Assembly: GCA_015487825.1 (NCBI GenBank)
Contig: WFOZ01000702.1
Span: forward strand, 1-5,380
Direction: 5' to 3'
DNA: 5,380 nucleotides
Source: Planctomycetaceae bacterium
Lineage (GTDB): Bacteria; Planctomycetota; Planctomycetia; Planctomycetales; Planctomycetaceae
The notes under the pieces were generated by a model, which saw nothing but the letters and a program-made list of their open reading frames with translations, made no database searches and had not been told where the DNA came from. Numbering within the stretch: the stretch's first letter is position 1; each line of letters opens with the position of its first letter. This document shows positions 1 through 5,380 of the stretch, piece by piece. Both the position numbers and the translations under genes were made by a program.

Positions 1-214
1 GTGTGCGGTCAATCAATTGTTCCAGCAACTGTTTCTCGTACTCCGCCCAGTTCGCTTCCGGAATTCCCTGCATCAACAGATAAAGATGAAGGCGGTCTTT
101 ATCAATTTTCTCTCTATTCACTGCAGCCACTATGGGAGAGGACTGCGAACAGGCGTATTGCGGGTGCAAAAAAGGTACAAATAACATCGCAACCAGAAGA
201 AGACATTTTCTCAT
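1..214 (-). CDS. Secreted SurA/PpiC-type chaperone or peptidyl-prolyl isomerase, N-terminal fragment
   Basis: The reading frame starts at an ATG at 214-212 and stays open to the window edge, giving 71 residues. The first ~23 residues form a classical Sec signal peptide: MRK, then a hydrophobic stretch (CLLLVAMLFVPFL), then a polar region around YACSQ where signal peptidase I could cut. The mature part opens with IVAAVNREKIDKDRLHLYL and ends LLEQLIDR. This is the arrangement of SurA/PrsA/PpiC N-terminal domains: a short strand 'VA.VN...I', a helix, then a helix ending in 'LxxLID'. The parvulin catalytic domain, if present, lies outside the window, so isomerase activity is inferred. An in-frame ATG at 232-230 would add six residues. 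I prefer 214 because AGGG sits about nine bases upstream and the signal peptide then starts cleanly. The gene follows the membrane-protein gene by 33 bases, so co-transcription is likely. An Ala-Cys pair near the cleavage region is not a good lipobox because Gln stands at -3. Confidence 0.68.
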   Translation of the reverse strand, partial: MRKCLLLVAMLFVPFLHPQYACSQSSPIVAAVNREKIDKDRLHLYLLMQGIPEANWAEYEKQLLEQLIDRT

Positions 215-247
215 TCTCTCTGCCCTCACCATTCGTACGAAAATTGT

Positions 248-1084
248 TTACGCTGCATTTTGATTCGGACCGGCACAGACCGCCTGGAAGCCGACTTCGA
301 CTTCGGTTGCTTCCCGATTGGAATCGGTTCGCCGAATTTCGACGCGGAACCCGTGCGGATAGACGTCTCCCACAATAACTTCTACCTCAGCATCCCCCAG
401 CGGTTCACATTCCATTTGTGGAACAGAAGAGAATGATGGCGTAAAAGCAATGTGAGCCGCTTTTTGAATTTGCCCTGCTGCCAGTTCCAGTCGAACCATC
501 CCTTCAACAATGTCTGTCCCCTGTTCGTCCTGCTTGCGAGAGAGCCATTGGGTGAGTTGTTCTTCCGGTTCGGCATGATCAGCAGAGTTTGAAAAGCCGT
601 GTATTATATCGACGCTGTTTGAGCGAGCAGACGAAACCTGTGCATCAACATCTGAGGAAAGCAAACCGAGAGAGATCTCTGCCAGAAAAAAACCAAGCAA
701 CAGTAATATACCAATGCCGGTTAAAACCGCCAGCGACGATCCTCCAGGGAGCATTGCCAATGTCATCGCGATTGCCCCCGCGAAAAAAAAGCCCGGCCAA
801 ACCAGAATTTCCCAGACAGAACAGGGGCTGTTTTCTGACAACTTTAGAAGCAGCCAATCAGCGGAGAGTACTATCCCATTAAGAAGCAGAACAACTCCCA
901 AAGCACGAACGGAATCGGTATCGGGCGTGAAACTTCCCAACATGCGGCAGCTTAGAAGCAATAGTCCCGCCAGCAGCCAGAGACAACCCAACCCCCAGCC
1001 AATCTGTAAATGCAGAGAGCTTTTTAAAATCGTTGCCCAATTACTCAGACCGGTCGCTATCGGTGATCTGTTCAACTTATTCAT
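248..1084 (-). CDS. Hypothetical four-helix membrane protein with soluble beta-rich tail
   Basis: This 278-residue product is not one I recognise. Four hydrophobic segments lie at about residues 27-47, 59-80, 92-112 and 116-141. A basic N-terminus (K3, R6, K21) suggests that both ends face the cytoplasm. Residues 142-175 are a polar Ser/Asp/Glu linker. Residues 176-275 look like a compact soluble domain rich in alternating beta-type pattern (VRLELAAGQ, HIAFTPSFSSVPQMECEP, AEVEVIVGDVYPHGFRVEI, EVEVGFQAVCAG). That order (F..F..P, then GF.v.i, then v.v.f.A) resembles the consensus of H-type lectin-like sandwiches, but I cannot confirm homology. The start is well supported: AAGGAG at 1097-1092 lies seven bases before the ATG, with another GGAG just upstream. 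It sits 107 bases after metK, with a palindrome pair between, and 33 bases before the secreted chaperone gene. That placement is consistent with an envelope role, but no function should be assigned. Confidence 0.85.
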   Translation of the reverse strand: MNKLNRSPIATGLSNWATILKSSLHLQIGWGLGCLWLLAGLLLLSCRMLGSFTPDTDSVRALGVVLLLNGIVLSADWLLLKLSENSPCSVWEILVWPGFFFAGAIAMTLAMLPGGSSLAVLTGIGILLLLGFFLAEISLGLLSSDVDAQVSSARSNSVDIIHGFSNSADHAEPEEQLTQWLSRKQDEQGTDIVEGMVRLELAAGQIQKAAHIAFTPSFSSVPQMECEPLGDAEVEVIVGDVYPHGFRVEIRRTDSNREATEVEVGFQAVCAGPNQNAA

Positions 1085-1127
1085 GGAAACACTCCTTCGT
1101 CTCCTGTATTACTAGCACTCATTTTTG

Positions 1128-1177
1128 TCAGCGGGCCGAATAAACCTGCTGAGCCGGGCAAGCCAGGCTCGCCCGAC
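1128..1177. repeat. Two abutting 25-base imperfect palindromes in the metK downstream gap
   Basis: On the minus strand the first unit (1177-1153) folds as a ten-pair stem, GTCGGGCGAG against CTTGCCCGGC, with two G-U/T-G wobbles and a five-base loop CCTGG. The second (1152-1128) begins at the next base and folds as TCAGCAGG against CCCGCTGA, with one A-C mismatch and a nine-base loop. Neither hairpin is followed by a T-run on the minus strand (CAAAAATG follows the second), so this is not a standard intrinsic terminator. It could still end or stabilise the metK mRNA 3' end, or be a REP-like dispersed intergenic element. The choice between these cannot be made from one copy. Confidence 0.6.
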
Positions 1178-1191
1178 GCTTTCGGTATTGA

Positions 1192-2370
1192 TTAACTCAT
1201 AACAAATTCAGCAACTGGCACTTCTGCTCCCAATCCGACCGCTTCGCGTAATGCGGAGGCTTTGTCTGTTGCTTCCCATTTGAAGTCGGACTCGTTGCGA
1301 CCGAAATGACCACCCCAGGCTGTTTTCTGAAAGATCGGGCGTCGCAAATCGAGAGTTTCGATAATGCCTTTGGGAGTCAGCGGGAAAATTTCTCGAACTG
1401 CGGCTGCAATTTTTTCTTCATCGACAACAGCTGTTCCGCCTGTAGTGATATGAATGCTCACCGGTTCTGCAACACCAATTGCGTAGGCAAGTTGTACTTC
1501 ACATTCACTCGCCAATCCTGCCGCCACAATATTCTTGGCAACGTAACGGGCCATGTACGCAGCTGAGCGATCTACTTTTGTCGAATCTTTCCCGCTGAAT
1601 GCACCACCGCCGTGTCGTCCCCAACCGCCGTAGGTATCGACGATAATTTTCCGGCCTGTTAACCCCGTATCTCCATGAGGTCCACCAACAATAAATTGAC
1701 CGGTCGGGTTAATGTGATAATGTGTTTTATCATTCAGAAATCGATCCGGAACGACGTCTTTGACAATTTCGTTGATGACATATTCCGATATTTCTTCCTG
1801 GCTGATCTCAGGTGAGTGCTGTGTTGATACGACAATCGCAGAAATCCCAACAGGGCGACTGCCATCGAATTCAACAGAGACCTGCGATTTATTGTCCGGT
1901 CGTATCCAGTTGACGCCTTCTTTCTGACGAGCATCTGTCAGACGATTCAAAATGCGATGCGATAACGCAATCGGAACCGGCATATATTCTTCCGTCTGAT
2001 TACACGCAAAGCCGAACATCAATCCCTGATCGCCCGCGCCATCGCGATCAACCCCCATCGCAATATCGCCAGATTGTGAATGCAGTTTGACAAGCACTTC
2101 ACAGGTATCTGCATTGAAGCCGATATCATCACTCGTGTAACCAATTTCACGGATTACTTTTCGGGCAACTGCTTCGTAATCGACTTCAGCGTTGGCAGTA
2201 ATTTCTCCCGAGAGGCAGACAAAGTCCGTTGTACATAACGTTTCGCAAGCAACACGAGCCATCGGATCCTGTGCCAGTAACGCATCGAGAATACCATCCG
2301 AAACCTGATCCGAAACTTTGTCCGGATGCCCCATACTGACAGCTTCACTCGTGAAAAAATAATTCGCCAT
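1192..2370 (-). CDS. metK: S-adenosylmethionine synthetase (methionine adenosyltransferase)
   Basis: This cytosolic enzyme makes S-adenosylmethionine from methionine and ATP, releasing phosphate and pyrophosphate; the product feeds methylation and polyamine pathways. The 392-residue product is complete and close to the 384 of E. coli MetK. The substrate loop GHPDK is at residues 14-18 (H15 and D17 match E. coli H14 and D16). The potassium/metal-site glutamate is E43. The first signature GAGDQG is at 111-116. K161, R240/K241 (in GLTGRK), K261, K265 and D267 match the known phosphate- and metal-binding positions. The second signature GGGAFSGKD is at 254-262. No key residue is missing. The start is fixed by GAGGAA at 2381-2376, five bases before the ATG, and by the canonical MANYFFTSE beginning. 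It is preceded by a 172-base gap with a weak promoter candidate. I saw no convincing SAM riboswitch. It is probably transcribed apart from waaA. Confidence 0.98.
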   Translation of the reverse strand: MANYFFTSEAVSMGHPDKVSDQVSDGILDALLAQDPMARVACETLCTTDFVCLSGEITANAEVDYEAVARKVIREIGYTSDDIGFNADTCEVLVKLHSQSGDIAMGVDRDGAGDQGLMFGFACNQTEEYMPVPIALSHRILNRLTDARQKEGVNWIRPDNKSQVSVEFDGSRPVGISAIVVSTQHSPEISQEEISEYVINEIVKDVVPDRFLNDKTHYHINPTGQFIVGGPHGDTGLTGRKIIVDTYGGWGRHGGGAFSGKDSTKVDRSAAYMARYVAKNIVAAGLASECEVQLAYAIGVAEPVSIHITTGGTAVVDEEKIAAAVREIFPLTPKGIIETLDLRRPIFQKTAWGGHFGRNESDFKWEATDKASALREAVGLGAEVPVAEFVMS

Positions 2371-2394
2371 TTCTATTCCTCAAAAATCGATCTG

Positions 2395-2422
2395 TTTATA
2401 CCGTAGGGGCCACTATCATGAA
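2395..2422 (-). promoter_or_regulatory. Candidate sigma70-type promoter for metK
   Basis: On the minus strand, TATAAA (2400-2395) matches five of six bases of the -10 consensus. TTCATG (2422-2417), sixteen bases upstream, is a weak -35 with three matches. Transcription would begin near 2388, leaving a short leader of under 20 bases that contains the GAGGAA ribosome site. The position just in front of metK is sensible, but the -35 is poor and planctomycete promoters are not well defined, so this is a tentative call. The rest of the 2371-2542 gap shows nothing else I can name. Confidence 0.3.
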
Positions 2423-2542
2423 CCACCGCCTGGCCTGAATCTCCTCATTTTGGCTCGTACACCGAACCTTGCAAATTTTCAACCACCATGCTGCCACTCA
2501 TCTTACCGGTTTATGCTTGTACTTAAAGCCTGCAAGCTGGAA

Positions 2543-3853
2543 TCAAGCCGCTCTTGAAGAAATTGCCTTTATTTCAAGGCCTAACAACTGCTCCAGGCAG
2601 TTGATTGTTTTTTTCGTGGCTCCTCGCTTTGAAAGCACATATTTTGACGCCGCCGTCCCTAGCTCATGCCGTAACCCACTATCTTCAATCAAGTTACGAA
2701 CTTCGAACTGGAGAGCATCCTGATTATCCACAACCAGAGAGGCATTTCGGTTCTTCAGTTCTTCAACAATATCAGTGAAATTCCATGTGTTGGGGCCGAA
2801 CATCACTGCACAGCCGTAGGCGGCAGGTTCCATCATGTTCTGACCACCTCGATTGGTTAACGTCCCACCAACATAAGCAATCTGCGCCAACCCCCAGCAA
2901 GCGGAAAGTTCGCCTAATGTGTCGAGAAGCAGGACCGATTGTTTTTCTGGTTTTTGTTGAGAACTCTCAGATCGCCTGAATAATTGACAGCCGTTTTTTC
3001 TGATCAGGTTCGCAACTTCCTCGAAGCGTTCTGCATGCCGCGGGGCGAGAATCAATTGCAATTCGGGAAATGATATTCGCAGTTGTTTCCAGGAGTCGAT
3101 AACTATTTGTTCTTCGGGAGCGTGCGTGCTTCCAGCCATCAACACCATTGCATTTTCTTCAAGCCCAAACGCTGTTCGTAATTCGCATACCTCAGCTGCG
3201 CCACGATCAGTTTTTAATCGATCAAACTTCATCGACCCGACATCGTGCAAGGAAGCCGGGTTTGCGCCGAGTGATTCAAAACGATCTTTATAAACATTAT
3301 TCTGAACTGCGATACAGCCGAACGGATGTAATAACGGACGGATCAGATTTTTAATTCGGGAATAACCACGAAAACTTTTCTCGCCCAATCGTCCGTTAAT
3401 GATTGCAGTCGGGATATTTCTTCGATGTGCTTCATCAATTAAATTGGGCCAAAGTTCCAGTTCGACCAACACAAAACCGCTGGGGCGAATTTGATCAAAA
3501 GCCTTGCGGACTGCCCAGGTGAAATCAAGTGGGCAGTAACAAAGGTGGCACCCGGCAAACTTGTCCCGGGCAACCTGCAAGCCGGTGTTTGTTGTTGTAC
3601 TGATGACGATATCCCATTCAGGATGCTTCTGCTTCCACCCGGCGACAATCGGTTCAAGCTGTAACACCTCGCCGACGCTGACCGCATGAAACCACAAGCA
3701 AGGGGCATTACCGGTTCGAACGGGAAGGTTGCCCCACAGTTTTTGCGACCAGCCATCGCGATATTTCCCTTGTGTCCATCGGCGATAAAGAAGTATCGGC
3801 GAGACGCCAAGAATCAGAAGCAAATAAATAAGATTCAGCACATAACGCAACAT
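2543..3853 (-). CDS. waaA: 3-deoxy-D-manno-octulosonic acid (Kdo) transferase
   Basis: WaaA (KdtA, glycosyltransferase family 30) transfers Kdo from CMP-Kdo to the lipid A precursor at the inner face of the cytoplasmic membrane. From the ATG at 3853 it has 436 residues, near the 425 of E. coli. Residues ~5-22 form the single N-terminal membrane anchor, followed by YRRWTQGKYRDG, typical of the family. HAVSVGE at 56-62 carries the catalytic glutamate E62. ELELWPN (131-137) and INGRLGEKSFRGY (152-164) complete the acceptor-side domain. The CMP-Kdo side shows AGSTHAPEE (240-248) and GGQNMMEPAAYG (336-347), matching the GSTH..EE and GG.N..EPAAYG motifs of the family. How many Kdo units it adds cannot be read from sequence. 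The frame also allows ATG at 3865 and TTG at 3871. I chose 3853 because family members begin directly with the anchor and GGA lies seven bases upstream, but no site is strong. A terminator-like hairpin sits 16 bases upstream. Confidence 0.93.
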   Translation of the reverse strand: MLRYVLNLIYLLLILGVSPILLYRRWTQGKYRDGWSQKLWGNLPVRTGNAPCLWFHAVSVGEVLQLEPIVAGWKQKHPEWDIVISTTTNTGLQVARDKFAGCHLCYCPLDFTWAVRKAFDQIRPSGFVLVELELWPNLIDEAHRRNIPTAIINGRLGEKSFRGYSRIKNLIRPLLHPFGCIAVQNNVYKDRFESLGANPASLHDVGSMKFDRLKTDRGAAEVCELRTAFGLEENAMVLMAGSTHAPEEQIVIDSWKQLRISFPELQLILAPRHAERFEEVANLIRKNGCQLFRRSESSQQKPEKQSVLLLDTLGELSACWGLAQIAYVGGTLTNRGGQNMMEPAAYGCAVMFGPNTWNFTDIVEELKNRNASLVVDNQDALQFEVRNLIEDSGLRHELGTAASKYVLSKRGATKKTINCLEQLLGLEIKAISSRAA

Positions 3854-3855
3854 AA

Positions 3856-3869
3856 GGGAATCCATTCCC
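3856..3869. repeat. Perfect 14-base palindrome over the waaA start region
   Basis: GGGAAT-CC-ATTCCC is a six-pair inverted repeat with a two-base spacer. It lies two bases before the preferred waaA ATG (3853-3851) and contains the alternative ATG (3865-3863) and the only Shine-Dalgarno-like GGA for the 3853 start. If it forms in RNA (a two-base loop would force opening of the inner pair) it could mask the ribosome site; as DNA it could bind a dimeric protein. Both roles are inference, and a chance palindrome of this size is possible. Confidence 0.35.
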
Positions 3870-3901
3870 AAAAAATGTAGGCTAGGCTTTCCAGCCTGAC
3901 A
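3870..3901 (-). terminator. Terminator-like hairpin with six-T run between secA and waaA
   Basis: On the minus strand, TGT-C-AGGCT (3901-3893) pairs with AGCCTACA (3883-3876). This gives eight pairs with one bulged C and a nine-base loop (GGAAAGCCT), followed at once by TTTTTT (3875-3870). An alternative shorter fold uses the first of two tandem AGCCT copies with a GGAA loop. It lies 86 bases after the secA stop, as expected for a Rho-independent terminator. The T-run ends 16 bases before the preferred waaA start, which leaves no room for a separate waaA promoter downstream. It may therefore be leaky or regulated. It could also be a dispersed palindromic repeat rather than a dedicated terminator. 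Confidence 0.55.
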
Positions 3902-3987
3902 TATTGAATAGTTACAGTGAAACTACACTCTCGGACTTCCCGTCACCTCGCAACTCAGACGCGATGCGTCGAACTATCCATTATCTT

Positions 3988-5380
3988 TTAACTTTTGCCG
4001 TGGCATTTTTTATATTTTTTGCCGCTGCCACAGGGGCAGGGATCGTTTCTGCCGACTTTTTCGACTCGATTTCTAATCGGCTCAATCGGTTTATCCGGGG
4101 CGCCTGGTTCGGGGGGAAGATTTCCTTCCACGATGTTTTGTGTGCCGGCTGGTTCAGGCGGGAGCTCTTCTTCGAATTCATCATGTTCAATCGCGGTAAT
4201 TTCCCACAGGGAACTGACAAACTCCGGGCTTTCGCTTTCGACGCGAAACAGAGCCGATGTTACCTGTTCGCCAATGCGATCCCACATCGCTTCGAACGCT
4301 TTCATCCCTTCCTTCTTGTACTCAACTTTGGGGTCTTTCTGCGCGTAACTGACCAGACCAATTCCAGACCTGAGATGATCCATATAATAGAGATGCTCTT
4401 TCCACGCATGGTCGAGCACTTCCAGCATTATCATCCGTTCTGTATGTGAAAATTCCGGTCGGTAACGGGTGTCGTAATGCTGTAAAAGCAGGTTTCTGGT
4501 TTGGTCACGATCAAGTCCTTCAAACTGTTCAACCTGTAGAGAGGTTTCAAATTTCCGGTTCGCCCATTGAATCAGATTTTGCAGTTTCTCCGCACTGACC
4601 TCGACAGTTTCACTCGATTCTAAGGAAACATCACTGAATGTTTCCTCGACGATATCGTCAATTTCCTGAAGCAGTTCGTCTCCCTGAAAGTAAGCTCCAG
4701 AGCGTTCGTTGAGAAGTTTTTCGAGATCGTTACGCGATTTCTGTTCGATGCTTTCCGGATCCAGCTTTGTATGGAAACGAGACTCCGCCCAGCGAGCCAG
4801 GCCGAGCCTATCGTACTGTTCGCCGGATCGGCTTCGCGTCATAAACCGGCTCATGCCAACAGAAACCGGGAAGTGAATTTCACGGACGCGATACTCTTTT
4901 AGAATTTTTTCCAGAACCAGCTCTTCTACCTGCTGCGGCTCCAGCCCTTTCAATTCTTCGGGCTCAATCAGAAATGCATATTGCTGATCAAGCCAGCCGG
5001 AAATGGAGCGTGTTCCCAAATCGGAAGAAAGAAACTGTTCTGCCCCAGAGTAATCAATTTTTTCCAGTGCTTTTAACGCACGATCAAAAATCAACCGAAA
5101 GACCTTGTTCCGGCCTTCGGTTTTCAGTTCACGATCATTCGTGTTCAAACCATAACGGGAATTCGCCCAGCGGGATAATCCAAGCCAGTTCCATTCCCGT
5201 TCATTATCTTCTCCTTCAGGCAGAAATTCCTCAATCTGTTCTTCAATAAGGTCTTCCGCCTGGCGAATGGAAAGATCGTGTAAGTGCTTTTCAAGCTGCT
5301 CCTGATTCATACCTCGAAGGTCAGAGGGATCAATCTCAATCCCAAAATTTTGCCCTGCCCAGGCTGCGATGGTATCCCAG
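3988..5380 (-). CDS. secA: Protein translocase ATPase SecA, C-terminal fragment
   Basis: SecA is the cytoplasmic ATPase that pushes preproteins through SecYEG. The frame is open to the right edge, so the gene is cut there; the visible part is 463 residues (residue 1 at 5379-5377), and the Met at 5310 is internal. Residues ~310-380 are the second part of the helical scaffold: [19 protein letters not shown] (319-337), then [16 protein letters not shown], where most SecAs have LRGYAQKDP, so Val replaces the Arg. Residues ~381-440 are an acidic/proline linker with two LPPEP copies. The tail [20 protein letters not shown] carries the zinc ligands C448, C450, C459 and H460 in the CxCx8CH pattern that binds SecB or ribosomes in other bacteria. 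Residues 1-306 should be wing domain. They are far longer than the E. coli equivalent and contain five related units centred on W7, W71, W129, W197 and W272. The motor domains (Walker A/B) lie outside the window. A terminator-like hairpin follows the stop. Confidence 0.96.
   Translation of the reverse strand, partial: WDTIAAWAGQNFGIEIDPSDLRGMNQEQLEKHLHDLSIRQAEDLIEEQIEEFLPEGEDNEREWNWLGLSRWANSRYGLNTNDRELKTEGRNKVFRLIFDRALKALEKIDYSGAEQFLSSDLGTRSISGWLDQQYAFLIEPEELKGLEPQQVEELVLEKILKEYRVREIHFPVSVGMSRFMTRSRSGEQYDRLGLARWAESRFHTKLDPESIEQKSRNDLEKLLNERSGAYFQGDELLQEIDDIVEETFSDVSLESSETVEVSAEKLQNLIQWANRKFETSLQVEQFEGLDRDQTRNLLLQHYDTRYRPEFSHTERMIMLEVLDHAWKEHLYYMDHLRSGIGLVSYAQKDPKVEYKKEGMKAFEAMWDRIGEQVTSALFRVESESPEFVSSLWEITAIEHDEFEEELPPEPAGTQNIVEGNLPPEPGAPDKPIEPIRNRVEKVGRNDPCPCGSGKKYKKCHGKS
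4462..5379 (-). repeat. secA: Five degenerate Trp-centred helical repeats within the SecA wing
   Basis: These are protein-level repeats in the visible SecA fragment. Aligned cores are [20 protein letters not shown] (res 5-24), [20 protein letters not shown] (69-88), [20 protein letters not shown] (127-146), [20 protein letters not shown] (195-214) and [20 protein letters not shown] (270-289). Each continues with a helix rich in Glu/Leu ending near a Tyr or Ile (for example [13 protein letters not shown]). Shared positions are W, an aromatic four residues later, a hydrophobic residue four later, and a hydrophobic residue at about +13 to +14. The W-to-W spacing is 64, 58, 68 and 75 residues. 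Copies 2 and 4 also share an LGL lead-in. The single E. coli wing motif (GLQERLKNDFDLDL) matches the same pattern, which suggests amplification of that element. Copy 5 is in the canonical position just before the scaffold. More copies may lie beyond the edge. Confidence 0.7.

Noticed and set aside
150..214. Lipoprotein signal (lipobox) in the secreted chaperone
   Set aside because: The only suitable cysteine is preceded by Gln-Tyr-Ala, which lacks the aliphatic residue at -3; a signal peptidase I site is more likely.
714..1115. Plus-strand open frames opposite the membrane protein gene (also 1-378 and 589-882)
   Set aside because: They are antisense to genes with good starts, signal peptide or membrane-helix pattern; their translations are low-complexity basic/serine-rich with no family resemblance.
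2371..2542. Possible SAM riboswitch in the metK leader, including a GGCCA/TGGCC inverted repeat at 2408-2435
   Set aside because: I find no conserved core or multi-helix layout of a known SAM riboswitch class; the inverted repeat has only five pairs and an 18-base loop. A covariance-model search (cmsearch with Rfam SAM families) would be decisive.
3909..3925. Inverted repeat TAGTT...AACTA with seven-base spacer in the secA-waaA gap
   Set aside because: Five mostly A-T pairs are expected by chance; no associated promoter or operator context.
3958..3970. Short perfect inverted repeat GACGC-GAT-GCGTC just after the secA stop
   Set aside because: Only five pairs and no T-run follows; the better terminator candidate lies at 3870-3901.
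3904..4449. A 181-codon plus-strand open frame opposite the secA end
   Set aside because: It lies antisense to clearly conserved SecA coding sequence, including the zinc tail; it has no ribosome site or recognisable domain and is a shadow of secA codon use.
5308..5310. ATG at 5310 as a possible start of a separate 440-residue gene
   Set aside because: The frame stays open upstream to the window edge and continues the same repeat pattern (W at residues 1 and 7), so this Met is internal to secA.

Overview
All genes in this window lie on the minus strand, so the biological reading order runs from high to low coordinates: the C-terminal part of secA (partial, runs off the right edge), waaA (Kdo transferase), metK (S-adenosylmethionine synthetase), an unrecognised four-helix membrane protein with a soluble tail, and the N-terminus of a secreted SurA/PpiC-type chaperone or peptidyl-prolyl isomerase (runs off the left edge). 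Base composition looks close to 50 % GC. No RNA gene, insertion sequence or CRISPR array is visible.

The organism is a bacterium with a Gram-negative-type envelope: waaA implies lipid A/LPS-type glycolipid synthesis, and the SurA-like gene implies a periplasm. The most telling feature is SecA. Its wing region is much longer than in E. coli and is built from repeated units. Together with the unusual gene neighbourhood and the novel membrane protein, this suggests a planctomycete of the Gimesia/Rubinisphaera kind, but that placement is inference, not proof.

Layout: 5380-3988 is the secA end, finishing in a zinc-binding CxCx8CH tail. About 135 bases separate it from waaA; they hold a hairpin with a six-T run that ends only 16 bases before the preferred waaA start, then a 14-base palindrome covering that start region. 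waaA occupies 3853-2543. A 172-base gap with a weak promoter candidate leads to metK (2370-1192). A 107-base gap after metK holds two abutting 25-base imperfect palindromes without a T-run. The membrane protein gene (1084-248) has a strong Shine-Dalgarno, and the secreted chaperone gene starts 33 bases after its stop, so these two are probably co-transcribed.

Functional themes are protein export (SecA motor, periplasmic folding factor), outer-membrane glycolipid synthesis (WaaA) and one-carbon/methyl metabolism (MetK). The observation most worth following is the SecA wing: five degenerate copies of a Trp-centred helical unit stand where E. coli SecA has one. Secondary points are the terminator-like element directly in front of waaA, the paired palindromes after metK, and the lectin-like sequence pattern in the tail of the unknown membrane protein.
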